DNA of 64,000 bases from Nitrobium sp046350935 (GTDB lineage: Bacteria; Nitrospirota; Thermodesulfovibrionia; Thermodesulfovibrionales; Dissulfurispiraceae), in contig JAXLZK010000019.1 of NCBI GenBank assembly GCA_046350935.1, forward strand, positions 10,142 through 74,141, read 5' to 3'. The position numbers and the translations under genes were made by a program. Below, piece after piece: positions 1-7,830 of this stretch; the first letter of the stretch is position 1; every line of letters begins with the position of its first letter. A model generated the notes under the pieces. The model ran no database searches, was not told the DNA's origin, and worked only from the letters and a program-made list of their open reading frames with translations.

Positions 1-1117
1 TTCCCATACCTACATCCCGTCACATAGATGGTGCCGGACGGACCGACTGCCAGGGCAGTGGCATTATCATCCCCATTTGCCGGGCTGTTGTAGCGAGCTA
101 CCCACAGCTCGTTGCCGCTTGAGTCATAGGCGATAGTGGCGTAGTCAAAGTTTGTCCCGCTTCCATAACCATACCCCGTCACATAGATGGTGCCGGACGG
201 ACCGACCGCCAGGGCAAGGGCACCATCACCTTTATTCCCGGGGCCGTTGTAGCGAGCCACCCACAGCTCGTTGCCGCTTGAGTCATAGGCGATAGTGGCG
301 TAGTCAAGTTGTCCCGCTTCCATGTTTCTTCCCGTCACATAGACATTTCGAGGAATCGGTCGCCGCAATGGCACGATCCTCCCCATTTCCGGGGGCCGTT
401 GTAGCGTGCCGTCCACAGCTCATTGCCGTTTGCGTCATAGGCGACCGTGACGTAGTCATAGCCTGTCCCGGTTCCCTCAATCCATCCTGTCACATAGATG
501 GTGCCGGACGGACCGATTGCCAGGGCATGGGCAGAAACGCATGACCATTCACCATGCCGTTGTAGCGAGCGACCCAGAGCTCATTACCGTTTGCGTCATA
601 GGCGACCGTGGCGTAGTCATTGTATGTCCCGCTTGCGTAACTTCCTCCTGTCACATAGATGGTGCCGGACGGACCGATCGCCGGCATTGGCAGAATCAGA
701 ACCATTTCCGGGGCCGTTGTAGCGAGCGACCCAGAGCTCATTGCCGCTTGCGTCATAGGCGATAGTGGCGTAGTCGCAGTTCGTCCCGTTTCCATCACAA
801 CTTTCTCCCGTCACATAGACGTTCCCGGAGAGTCGGTTGCTATGGCTGAAGGATTGTCCTCCCCATTTGCCGGGCCGCTGTACCGAGCGACCCACAACTG
901 TTTAAGATTCCGATCGTAGGCGACTGTGGCGTAGTCACAGTTTTTCTCTGTTCCCACACAGCTTTCTCCTGTCACATAGACGTTTCCGGACGGGCTGAGC
1001 GCTATGCCACGAGCCATATCACCCCAGCCGCTGTTGTACCGTGCTACTTCAGCCCAAACAGAAAGAGGAGCACACAGAGCCATCCTTTCAGCATCGACAT
1101 CACCACGCCCTTTTCAT
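1..1117 (-). pseudogene. SBBP (beta-propeller) repeat surface protein, frameshifted, runs off the window edge
   Basis: The minus strand encodes about seven copies of a ~53-residue repeat with the core DYAT(V/I)AYD..GNELWVARYNGP and GPSGTIYVTG. This is the SBBP beta-propeller repeat found in secreted or surface proteins. The probable start is the ATG at 1117, preceded at 6-8 nt by the Shine-Dalgarno GGAGGTGA (1122-1129). From there the reading is broken. A hydrophobic signal-peptide stretch (MSMLKGWLCVLLFLFG) is in one frame, the first repeat in another, and further shifts occur near 890, 800, 500 and 340, mostly in short G/C or A runs. The last two repeats (1-340) are open. The gene could be decaying, or the repetitive stretch may be poorly assembled, since large neighbours such as the RND pump are free of such errors. 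The C-terminal end lies outside the window. Confidence 0.72.
20..1000 (-). repeat. Tandem ~155-163 bp coding repeat (7 copies)
   Basis: The string CACATAGA(T/C)G, part of the YVTG-encoding segment, recurs at about 22, 180, 336, 491, 652, 812 and 975. The spacing is 155-163 bp, matching one SBBP repeat of 52-54 residues. Copies near 22, 180, 491 and 652 share GTGCCGGACGGACCGA. The copies at 336, 812 and 975 belong to a second subtype. Confidence 0.85.
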
Positions 1118-1969
1118 CGTTTCACCTCCGCCTAACGAAGATAGTTTTCTTTTGTAAGAAGCAATAAACATGCCGAATTGTTTGTAGCTTTTATTTCAAG
1201 GAGTTCTGAAAGATGATCATGAGGGACAGAGGCGGGTGTTAAAATATCCGACACGGTGAGGCATTTTATCTTCTTTCTGATGAGTCTTTTTTTATGGATT
1301 TCACCTCTTGAGTGTCCTGAAAAGAGCCGTCTGAATTGTTGTTGCGGTCTATAGAAGAGAATACTCCTTATCGGAGTAGGAGAGAAGAAAGTACATGAAG
1401 GAAAAGTATGGCAGCAAACCTCTTTATCAAAATAGAACAGAATAGGTCGTTCTCCTCTGTAATCTTTCCGACACTCCTGCCATTCTTTTCAACGGAAGAC
1501 ATATCGAAGGAATGAGCAAAAAGCTGCTCATGGGTGTGTCCTTTCTTCCTGTCATTGTCTCAAACGCAGTGGCTGTGTGCCGTCATCACTGGCCGATCCC
1601 GGACTAGGCCGGGACAAGAGCGGGATCCACAGTCCTTTCCAACAAGGAACTGGACCCCGGCTTTCGCCGGGGTGACGGCCTGAGAGAGACTCTCGCTTTC
1701 GCCGGGGTGACGGAAAGGGGGAAGGACTCCGGCCCTCTCCGAAGTGGCGGATTCTGAAATGGAGTGAAGGGGGCAGGGGGTATCCCCACGCCCTATGCCA
1801 GAAGATACCTATTCAGAATCGCTTTTGACCACCCGCGCTTTTCCTTTCGGTAAAGGCTATGGTGAGCTGCCGTTTGTGCCGCGGTTTTTATTGAGCCGCG
1901 TGCAGAAAAGGGAATTGATTTTTTATCCGGTTTCTGGTAATTTGATGCAAATCTACCTGGAGGTGTCTT
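1118..1969. other. Intergenic stretch without a convincing gene
   Basis: I see no supported coding region here. The AT-richer part (1130-1560) holds a small inverted repeat TACTCC-TTATC-GGAGTA near 1367-1383. The 3' part holds a dispersed palindromic repeat, listed separately. Open frames crossing 1604-2115 have no ribosome-binding site or recognisable composition. Confidence 0.5.
1581..1713. repeat. Dispersed palindromic repeat, CGTCA...GGTGACGG type
   Basis: The element begins CGTCATCACT and contains self-complementary blocks (GATCCCGG/CCGGGA). It ends in CTTTCGCCGGGGTGACGG, which is directly duplicated at 1661-1678 and 1696-1713. A related element lies at 38406-38518. This looks like the common intergenic 'CGTCATTCCCGCGAAAGCGGG' repeat class rather than a gene. 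Confidence 0.65.
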
Positions 1970-2056
1970 ATGGCATGCAAAAGCAAATGCGCGTCGTCGA
2001 AGACGGCAATCACAAAGACGGCGGCAACGAAGAAAACGGCTGCAAAGAAGAAGTAA
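1970..2056 (+). CDS. 28-residue Lys/Ala/Thr-rich basic peptide
   Basis: The ATG at 1970 follows a good Shine-Dalgarno (TGGAGGTG, 1959-1965). The frame stays open for 28 codons to TAA at 2054-2056. The peptide starts MACKSKCASSKTA and then runs through TKTAATKKTAAKKK: nine lysines, no acidic residues, two cysteines at positions 3 and 7. The tail resembles histone-H1-like KTAA repeats, which are usually nucleic-acid binding. A strong hairpin follows, then a secreted Cys-rich protein gene 55 nt downstream, so the two may be co-transcribed. The function is unknown. The case for a real gene rests on the ribosome-binding site and the biased composition. Confidence 0.5.
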   Translation: MACKSKCASSKTAITKTAATKKTAAKKK

Positions 2057-2066
2057 TTTCTCTGTT

Positions 2067-2094
2067 GCGGGTCCAGGCATCTGTCTGGACCCGC
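2067..2094 (+). promoter_or_regulatory. Perfect 10-bp hairpin between two small genes
   Basis: GCGGGTCCAG (2067-2076) pairs with CTGGACCCGC (2085-2094) around an 8-nt loop. No T-run follows. It may be an attenuator or an mRNA-stabilising hairpin between the basic peptide and the Cys-rich protein rather than a classical terminator. Confidence 0.6.
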
Positions 2095-2111
2095 TCCCTC
2101 AAGGAGACGGT

Positions 2112-2402
2112 ATGAAGCGATTTCCTCTTTTCTTGTCCCTTTGCTTCCTTCTCCTCCCCGCCCTTGCTTTTGCAGGGGAAGAGTGCTCCGCTTTCGGGGG
2201 AAAGTGCAAGGATGCCTGTTCTGCGAACGAAACAGCGGAAAAAGGGGCCTTTCTCGACTGTACAGACACCCAGGAATGCTGCGTTCCGAAAGATGCGGAG
2301 CGGGGTGCCGCCTTTCAGCATTCAGGGGAGGGCGCACTCCGGTTGGTGAGCGGACCGGAGGGCCTGTGCGAACCGCAGTCCTGCACGGAGGCGCGCCGCT
2401 GA
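2112..2402 (+). CDS. Secreted Cys-rich small protein with beta-defensin-like cysteine spacing
   Basis: The product has 96 residues. It has a typical signal peptide (MKRFPLFLSL then a hydrophobic core, cleavage predicted after AFA at residue 21), preceded by the Shine-Dalgarno AAGGAGA. The mature N-terminus has six cysteines at 25, 32, 36, 50, 56 and 57, that is C-x6-C-x3-C-x13-C-x5-CC. The first loop is C-x3-GG-x-C. This matches the beta-defensin cysteine pattern, including the glycines before the second Cys. The domain is acidic rather than cationic, so a direct antimicrobial role is doubtful. Two further cysteines lie at 86 and 91 in a low-complexity tail. The protein would be exported and disulfide-bonded. 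Function and true homology are unknown. Confidence 0.75.
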   Translation: MKRFPLFLSLCFLLLPALAFAGEECSAFGGKCKDACSANETAEKGAFLDCTDTQECCVPKDAERGAAFQHSGEGALRLVSGPEGLCEPQSCTEARR

Positions 2403-2422
2403 TGCACGCTGCACGCTGAGTA

Positions 2423-2431
2423 TGGTACAAT
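2423..2431 (+). promoter_or_regulatory. Extended -10 promoter (TGGTACAAT) upstream of HDOD gene
   Basis: TGG followed by TACAAT fits the extended -10 consensus TGn-TATAAT. Transcription would begin near 2438, giving a leader of about 45 nt to the ATG at 2486. The same nonamer occurs before the genes at 33794 and 36019. Confidence 0.55.
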
Positions 2432-2485
2432 GCCCCTGTTTTGAATCTCTGTACCGTCACCGTGCGGTGCATTGCAGGATGTGTC

Positions 2486-3349
2486 ATGGATGCGGCAAAA
2501 ATGAAACGGCTCGCAAGCATTCCGGAGGTGATCACCGATATCCCCTCCCTTCCCACCGTCGCTTCGAGAGTATTGCAGCTCGTTGCCAACGAGAACGCTT
2601 CCCTGCGCGACCTGCTGGGAGTCATCTCTCTTGACCACTCCTTCGCCTCGCGGCTCATCCGGATCGCCAACTCTCCCTACTATACGCGGGACAACAGGGT
2701 AGGCGATGTCGCGGACGCCGTTATCCGCATCGGGTTTACGACGGTGAGGGCGCTGGTCTTCGCGGCATCCCTCCGGGACATGGGGCTTCTGTCCGACTGG
2801 GTCGACAGGACGCTCTGGGAGCACAATACCGCCGTTGCGCTGGGGGCGACGGTGATCGCGCGGGAAACGGGCCTCCTCCCCGCGGGTGAGCCGCTCATTC
2901 ACGGCCTCCTCCACGATATCGGCAAGGTGCTGATCAACCGCACCCTGCGGGACAAGTATGCTGAAGTAATCCGCACAGTGCGTGAACAGCGGATCCCGTT
3001 CATCGAGGCTGAACGCGCCCTGCTCGGCTTCGATCACAGCGATGTCGGGGAGTATGCGGCGGAGCGCTGGAACCTTCCCGACTCCCTGTCGTTTGTCCTT
3101 GCGAACCACCACCACGCGGACCTCCTGTCCGTAAAGGACGCCTCCATGAGGAAGACGGCCCTGACGGTCAAGGCCGCCGATGCCCTCTGCTCCACGTTGG
3201 GAATCGGTCTGTCCTGTCCCGTCGATCTTTCGGACGGGGAGTGGAAGGCCCTGAAACTGTCGAGCCCCCGGAAGCGTTCCGGCATCTGCGCACTGATCGG
3301 AGAGGAGTTTCCCTCCCACCGCGACTTTATCATGGGGCAGGGGAACTGA
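2486..3349 (+). CDS. HDOD domain protein
   Basis: The protein has 287 residues if it starts at ATG 2486, which follows AGGA at a suitable distance. The HDOD fold covers about residues 8-205, with the motifs IPSLPTVASRVLQLV (19-33), DHSFASRLIRIANSPYY (50-66) and RIGFTTVRALV. An HDIGK sequence (143-147) echoes the HD phosphohydrolase motif from which the family derives. HDOD proteins are cytoplasmic signalling or output modules often tied to chemotaxis, motility or cyclic-di-GMP regulation. The stop codon abuts the next ATG (TGAATG), so the two genes are translationally coupled. An upstream TTG at 2441 could extend the protein by 15 residues but has weaker support. Confidence 0.88.
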   Translation: MDAAKMKRLASIPEVITDIPSLPTVASRVLQLVANENASLRDLLGVISLDHSFASRLIRIANSPYYTRDNRVGDVADAVIRIGFTTVRALVFAASLRDMGLLSDWVDRTLWEHNTAVALGATVIARETGLLPAGEPLIHGLLHDIGKVLINRTLRDKYAEVIRTVREQRIPFIEAERALLGFDHSDVGEYAAERWNLPDSLSFVLANHHHADLLSVKDASMRKTALTVKAADALCSTLGIGLSCPVDLSDGEWKALKLSSPRKRSGICALIGEEFPSHRDFIMGQGN

Positions 3350-3871
3350 ATGGAAACTTCGGCAGTGGCGAGCAGGGAAGAGATCGTGTACCGCTACGCG
3401 GCGGGAAAGGCGGTTCAGGACCTGCGGAGCGGCGGAAAAATCGGCGGCGCGCTCCTGGAGCACCTCGGTGCGTTTCCGCTGCTTCGCTACTGCCAGGCGG
3501 AGATCGGAGGGGAGGACAGCCGGTGGCTGCAGGAGGCCGCCTCCTCTCCGGACAGGGAGCTGCCCCTCCGCAGGTTTGCCCTGCTGCTGCTCCGCTCCCT
3601 GAAGGACCATCCGGGGGTGAAGGAGTTCCTCTGCGGCCTCTGGAAGACCTCAGGAGAGTATGAGATACGGCTGGAAGTAGTATGGAGTCTCCTGGGATAC
3701 AGCGACCTTCCCGAAGAGCTGTATGACGACATAGCCCGCAGCTTCTCCTCCGCCGACCGGGACGAATGGCTGCCCGCCCTGGTCGCAAAGCTCGGCGGCG
3801 ATGAAAAGGAAAGGATACAAGTACAGAACCTATTGAGCCGGTATTGCACACCTGAACAGGGGCCCGGATAG
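3350..3871 (+). CDS. Hypothetical alpha-helical protein, coupled to HDOD gene
   Basis: The gene encodes 173 residues, starting at an ATG directly adjoining the stop of the HDOD gene. The sequence is rich in Leu, Arg and Glu with amphipathic helices (LPLRRFALLLLRSLKDH, IRLEVVWSLLGYS), suggestive of a HEAT- or TPR-like solenoid. It has no signal peptide or membrane segment. Coupling suggests it works with the HDOD protein, perhaps as a binding partner. I do not recognise a named family. Confidence 0.75.
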   Translation: METSAVASREEIVYRYAAGKAVQDLRSGGKIGGALLEHLGAFPLLRYCQAEIGGEDSRWLQEAASSPDRELPLRRFALLLLRSLKDHPGVKEFLCGLWKTSGEYEIRLEVVWSLLGYSDLPEELYDDIARSFSSADRDEWLPALVAKLGGDEKERIQVQNLLSRYCTPEQGPG

Positions 3872-3980
3872 AGCGGGCGCGAAGAGGCCGTTTCCTTAAC
3901 CGCCGCCCCTCTCCCGTTCGTCTCCCGTTTGCCGCCGTCCGCCCCTGCCTGTCTCTGCCTATCTCTGCCTATCTCTGATA

Positions 3981-4009
3981 GACAGGGAGGGTCCCTGTCC
4001 TGTTACACT
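3981..4009 (+). promoter_or_regulatory. Palindrome plus extended -10 promoter for uup
   Basis: A perfect inverted repeat GACAGGGA-GGG-TCCCTGTC (3981-3999) lies immediately upstream of TGTTACACT (4001-4009), an extended -10 motif. The palindrome covers the spacer and -35 region, so it is placed like an operator. The predicted leader is about 55 nt and ends in the Shine-Dalgarno AAGGAG before ATG 4069. A short 11-bp tandem repeat (CTGCCTATCT) precedes it. Confidence 0.5.
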
Positions 4010-4068
4010 ACAGAAAGAAGCCTTTTCTCTCTCCCCTTTCCGGTCGAACCCCAAACAAGGAGAACCGC

Positions 4069-5955
4069 ATGGCGCTGATAAGCCTGCATAACATAGAAAT
4101 ACGTTTCGGCGGCCCCCCGCTGATCGAGAACGCGGGACTGCATATCGAGAGCGGCGAGCGCGTCTGCCTGGTGGGCCGGAACGGTTCCGGAAAATCCACG
4201 CTGATGAAGCTGATCTCCGGCGAGCTCGTCCCCGACTCGGGCGAGGTCATCCGGCAGCAGGGGATGCGGGTTGCCCGCCTCACGCAGGAGGTGCCCCCTG
4301 AGCTTCCGGGGACTGTGTTCGATGTGGTGGCCGGAGGGCTGGGGGAGTTGGTGGATCTGCTTTCCGCCTACCACCGGATAAGCAGCCGGATGGGTGCCGC
4401 AGGGGACGCGTCGCTGCTCCAGGAGCTGGAGCGTATCCAGCACGACCTCGACGCACAGGGCGGATGGCGGGCGCACCAGCGTGTCGAAACAGTGCTTTCG
4501 CGCCTGCAGCTCCCCCCGGACGCGCCCGCCGCCGGGCTCTCGGGCGGCTATAAGCGGCGTGTCCTTCTCGCGCGGGCGCTCGTCTGCGAGCCCGACCTCC
4601 TCCTGCTGGACGAGCCCACCAACCACCTCGATATCGAGGCGATAGAGTGGCTGGAGGAGTTTCTTCTCGATTTCAGCGGCACCCTTCTCTTTATCACGCA
4701 CGACAGAATGTTTCTGCAGAAGCTGGCCACCCGTATCGTCGAGATCGACGAGGGCCGCCTCACCGACTGGCCCGGCGAGTACGCCGTCTACCTGAAACGC
4801 AGGCAGGCGGAGAGGGAGGCGGAGGCCGGGCAGCAGGCCCTCTTCGATAAGAGGCTGGCCCGGGAGGAAGCGTGGATACGGCAGGGGATCAAGGCGCGGC
4901 GCACCCGCAATGAGGGCAGGGTGCGGGCGCTTGAGGAGCTGCGCAGGGAGCGCCGCGCCCGGCGCGAGGCCCCCGGCTCGGTGCGTATGCAGACGAACGA
5001 GGCGGAGAAAACCGGCAAACTGGTGATCGAGGCGCTCGGCGTTGGATACCGCTGGACAGATCAGCCCCTTGTCTCCGATTTCTCCGCCGCGATCATGCGC
5101 GGCGACAAAGTCGGGATTATCGGCCCCAACGGCTCGGGCAAGACCACCCTCCTGCGCCTCCTGCTGGGTGAGCTCGCTCCCCACCAGGGGACGGTGCGCC
5201 ACGGGACCCGCCTCGAGGTCGCCTATTTCGACCAGCACCGGGAGCAGCTGGATGAAGAGAAATCCGCCCGGGACAGCGTGAGCGAAGGCAGCGAGAATGT
5301 CTTTATCAACGGAGCGCCGCGCCACGTTGTGGGCTATCTGCAGGACTTCCTCTTCCCCCCGGAGAGGGCGCGTCTTCCGGTGAAGGTCCTCTCGGGAGGG
5401 GAGCGCAACCGCCTGCTTCTCGCCAGGCTCTTCACCAGGCCGTCGAATGTGCTGGTCCTGGACGAGCCTACCAACGACCTCGATGCGGAGACCCTGGAGC
5501 TCCTTGAGGCGTTGCTCGTGGAATACAAGGGCACCGTCCTCCTGGTCAGCCACGACCGCGCCTTTCTCAACAACGTGGTAACCGGCACCCTCGTCTTCGA
5601 GGAAGGGGGACGGCTTACCGAATATGTGGGAGGATACGACGACTGGCTCCGCCGGCGCGCACCCGCTGCTTCGCCGCTGCCCGCAGCAGCAGCGGGAAAG
5701 AAAGGGAAACCCCGCCTGCAGAGCGAGCGGCCCCGGAAGCTCAGCTACAAGGAACAGCGGGAGCTGGAAGCGCTGCCGCAGCGCATCGAGGCCCTGGAGG
5801 CGGAGCAGCAGGCGCTCTATCAAGCCCTGGCTGATCCCGCCCTCTACCGGCAGGACGGCGCCGCCATCGCCGCCGCCCGGACCCGGATGGAGGAGTTGGA
5901 GAAGGAGATAAGCGGGGCCTACCGGCGCTGGGAAGAGCTGGAAGCGCTGCAGTAA
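4069..5955 (+). CDS. uup: ABC-F family ATPase, Uup type
   Basis: The protein has 628 residues with two ABC domains and no membrane segments. Domain 1 has Walker A GRNGSGKST (36-44), signature LSGGYKRRV and Walker B LLLLDEPTNHLDIEAIEWLE. Domain 2 has GPNGSGKTT, LSGGERNR and VLVLDEPTNDLD. A Lys/Arg-rich linker joins the domains. A charged C-terminal coiled coil (about 540-628, LSYKEQRELEALPQRIEALEAEQ) is typical of Uup. ABC-F proteins act on ribosomes; Uup also has links to transposon excision and DNA binding. The start has the Shine-Dalgarno AAGGAG at good spacing. Confidence 0.93.
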   Translation: MALISLHNIEIRFGGPPLIENAGLHIESGERVCLVGRNGSGKSTLMKLISGELVPDSGEVIRQQGMRVARLTQEVPPELPGTVFDVVAGGLGELVDLLSAYHRISSRMGAAGDASLLQELERIQHDLDAQGGWRAHQRVETVLSRLQLPPDAPAAGLSGGYKRRVLLARALVCEPDLLLLDEPTNHLDIEAIEWLEEFLLDFSGTLLFITHDRMFLQKLATRIVEIDEGRLTDWPGEYAVYLKRRQAEREAEAGQQALFDKRLAREEAWIRQGIKARRTRNEGRVRALEELRRERRARREAPGSVRMQTNEAEKTGKLVIEALGVGYRWTDQPLVSDFSAAIMRGDKVGIIGPNGSGKTTLLRLLLGELAPHQGTVRHGTRLEVAYFDQHREQLDEEKSARDSVSEGSENVFINGAPRHVVGYLQDFLFPPERARLPVKVLSGGERNRLLLARLFTRPSNVLVLDEPTNDLDAETLELLEALLVEYKGTVLLVSHDRAFLNNVVTGTLVFEEGGRLTEYVGGYDDWLRRRAPAASPLPAAAAGKKGKPRLQSERPRKLSYKEQRELEALPQRIEALEAEQQALYQALADPALYRQDGAAIAAARTRMEELEKEISGAYRRWEELEALQ

Positions 5956-5998
5956 GGCGTGCAGGCATGCCCCGGCTCCCGCGCTTCACCCTGCGTGC

Positions 5999-6274
5999 TT
6001 ATGCTGCGCCTTTTCTCCTGTTCTTCAGTATCTGCACCACCTCTCCCGGCTGGGGGAACCGTCCTGACTGCGTCTTGGAGAAGATCAGCTCGCCGTCCAC
6101 TCTGATCTCCAGGGCGCCGTTCACCTTCGACTGCACAAAGGTGGACGCGACGCCGAACTCCCTCTCCACCTGCTTGGCGGTTACCGCGGCAATTGCGCGG
6201 TAATTGCATACGACGCAGTACTCGATGACGATTTCCCTGATCGCGGTTTCACCGTTCGCGTGCTCCTGATTCAT
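5999..6274 (-). CDS. SelT/SelW/SelH (Rdx) family protein, CxxC form
   Basis: This 91-residue protein has IEYCVVCNYR near its N-terminus (Cys 20 and 23, the CxxC that is CxxU in selenoprotein W). Downstream is the EREFGVAS...VNGALEIRVDGELIFSK...GRFPQPGEVVQIL pattern of the Rdx thioredoxin-like fold. The family is proposed to act in cytoplasmic thiol redox chemistry. I chose ATG 6274 because AGGAGG lies 8 nt upstream; the frame extends further upstream without another ribosome-binding site. The gene converges with uup (about 43 nt between stops). A large hairpin lies in its predicted 5' leader. Confidence 0.85.
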   Translation of the reverse strand: MNQEHANGETAIREIVIEYCVVCNYRAIAAVTAKQVEREFGVASTFVQSKVNGALEIRVDGELIFSKTQSGRFPQPGEVVQILKNRRKGAA

Positions 6275-6360
6275 CTGGCATTCCTCCTCGTGATGTAGTA
6301 GGGTATTTTCCTGTATGTCTCCCGGCGGCGCCTCTCCTTCTGCGGCCGGGCAGCTTCTCA

Positions 6361-6403
6361 CCGCACGGAGCCGGGCGCCCGTGGCCGGCTCCCTGACGTG
6401 CGG
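6361..6403 (-). promoter_or_regulatory. Strong 14-bp bulged hairpin in the leader of the SelW-like gene
   Basis: CCGCAC + GGAGCCGG (6361-6374) pairs with CCGGCTCC (6385-6392) and GTGCGG (6398-6403), leaving a 10-nt loop and a 5-nt bulge. It sits 87 nt upstream of the ATG at 6274 on the transcribed strand. No poly-T follows in either direction, so it is more likely a structured leader or protein site than a terminator. Confidence 0.45.
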
Positions 6404-6520
6404 ACGATTTCCTCCCTTTACTGTATAGCCGTTGGCGGCACCTCTGCAGTAGCGTTTACTACAGTGCGGGGGTAGGGGAGGTGTATGCACCCTAACAGGG
6501 TACTGATAAACTCCCGGAAT

Positions 6521-6610
6521 GTTATTGCGAGGAGCTTTTTTGCGACGAAGCAATCTCTAAGCTGGTGAATTCTCCAAAGGCGAGATTGTTTCGCTCCGCC
6601 TCGCAATGAC
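6521..6610. repeat. Dispersed imperfect palindrome, ATTGCGAGGAG...CTCGCAATGAC type
   Basis: The left arm GTTATTGCGAGGAGC...GCGACGAAGCAATCTC is complementary to the right arm GAGATTGTTTCGCTCCGCCTCGCAATGAC. Repeats of this wording are common in intergenic regions of environmental bacteria. It lies between the divergent SelW-like and methyltransferase genes. Apart from it and the hairpin, 6275-6750 holds no recognisable gene. Confidence 0.7.
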
Positions 6611-6750
6611 AGCGAAAAGACTTCTTCAAAGTTATTCAGGAGCAGCGCTGTAGTATTTGTTACCGAAAAAAGAAGAGGAAGCGCGTAAGGTAAAGATAGT
6701 TTGATGCTCAAGCAGGACCCTGAGATCATTTAATGGAAGGAGAGAGCGCA

Positions 6751-7761
6751 ATGACACCGAAAGAGAGAGTTTTGAAGTTGCTGAAAGGGGAGAAGGTGGA
6801 TCGTCCCCCGATCTTCAGCGGAATGGGAAATGTGGTCGCCCCTGTCCTGGAGAAGTACGGAGTCGTCTTCTCCCTGGCACACCGCGATCCCGAGCTGATG
6901 GCCAAGGCTGCCCTCGGCACCTATAAGGAATTCGGATTTGAGTGCGCAGTCGTCCCCTTCGACTTCGGGGTGGAGGCGGAAGCCCTCGGTGCGACGATGA
7001 ACTTTTTTGACGACGTGGAGGGCTTGCTCTACCCCACGGTAAGGGAGAAATGCGTCAAGTATGCCGACGATGTGAAGATCCCTGCTGACCTGGCGAATGC
7101 AGGCAGGATCCCCGTGGTCACCGGTGCGATGAAGGCGATCAGGAGGGAAATGGGAGACGAGATCGCCATCGGCGCCTATGTGCTCGGTCCCTTTACCCTT
7201 GCAGGACAGGTCATGGAACTGGATGAGCTTTTCGAGGAGTCCTTCCTCGACCCCGAAAGGATCGGCGCAATCCTCGAAAGGCTTTCGGAGGTGATCATCA
7301 AGGTGTGTGAAATATACAAGGACGCCGGAGCCGACTACTTTGTGCTCCGTGAGATGGGCGGCACCTCCGATTGTATGAGTCCCCGGAGCTTCAATAGTCT
7401 TATTAAGCCCCACGTGGTGCGCACTCTTGCCGGGATGCCCAAGCCCACGGTGCTCCATATCTGCGGAGACACCAACGCCATCATCACCGATATGGTGGAG
7501 TGCGGGGCGGACGCCATCAGCGTGGACCAGAAGAACAATCTGGCGGAGACCCGCCAGAAGGTGGGGCCCGATGTTGTCGTCCTCGGCAACTTCGATCCGG
7601 TGAAGGTGCTGCACAAGGGGCAGGCAAAAGACGTCGGCCCTGCCGTGACACAGTGCCTCAAGGACGGGGCCAATGCAGTATGGCCGGGCTGCGACCTGTG
7701 GCCTGAGGTGCCCAAGGAGAACATGGAGGCGCTCGTCAGCGCATTGAAGTCGGTCGCATAA
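6751..7761 (+). CDS. Uroporphyrinogen decarboxylase-fold methyltransferase (MtaA/CmuA family)
   Basis: The protein has 336 residues and starts MTPKERVLKLLKGEKVDRPP, the usual opening of this family. The zinc ligands of corrinoid:CoM-type methyltransferases are visible as H236-x-C238 (LHICGDT) and C314 (WPGCDLWP). Such enzymes move methyl groups between a corrinoid protein and a thiol or pterin acceptor. True HemE lacks this HxC...C set. I prefer ATG 6751 because AAGGAGAG lies 7 nt upstream. The ATG at 6733 has no ribosome-binding site and would contain that motif. A CobW-like gene follows after 69 nt. No corrinoid protein is encoded nearby, so the substrate is unknown. Confidence 0.88.
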   Translation: MTPKERVLKLLKGEKVDRPPIFSGMGNVVAPVLEKYGVVFSLAHRDPELMAKAALGTYKEFGFECAVVPFDFGVEAEALGATMNFFDDVEGLLYPTVREKCVKYADDVKIPADLANAGRIPVVTGAMKAIRREMGDEIAIGAYVLGPFTLAGQVMELDELFEESFLDPERIGAILERLSEVIIKVCEIYKDAGADYFVLREMGGTSDCMSPRSFNSLIKPHVVRTLAGMPKPTVLHICGDTNAIITDMVECGADAISVDQKNNLAETRQKVGPDVVVLGNFDPVKVLHKGQAKDVGPAVTQCLKDGANAVWPGCDLWPEVPKENMEALVSALKSVA

Positions 7762-7830
7762 GATGTGGAGAACAAGCACTATTCCGGTCAATAATCAAGG
7801 ACAGATTTGTTCTGCAAAAGGAGGGGAAGC

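Noticed and set aside
20..1000. Repeat array considered as CRISPR
   Set aside because: The ~157-bp units are nearly identical throughout and encode SBBP protein repeats. There are no short repeats with unique spacers.
1795..2115. 106-codon frame overlapping the Lys-rich peptide
   Set aside because: It has no ribosome-binding site and mixed composition. The 28-codon frame in another register has a clear Shine-Dalgarno.
4003..5823. 606-codon open frame antisense to uup
   Set aside because: The plus strand encodes a clear two-domain ABC-F protein. The antisense frame is a by-product of GC-rich codon use with no family features or ribosome-binding site.
6275..6750. Cobalamin riboswitch upstream of the corrinoid-type methyltransferase
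   Set aside because: I looked for B12-box-like sequence and did not see one. The stretch holds a dispersed repeat and a hairpin on the other gene's leader.
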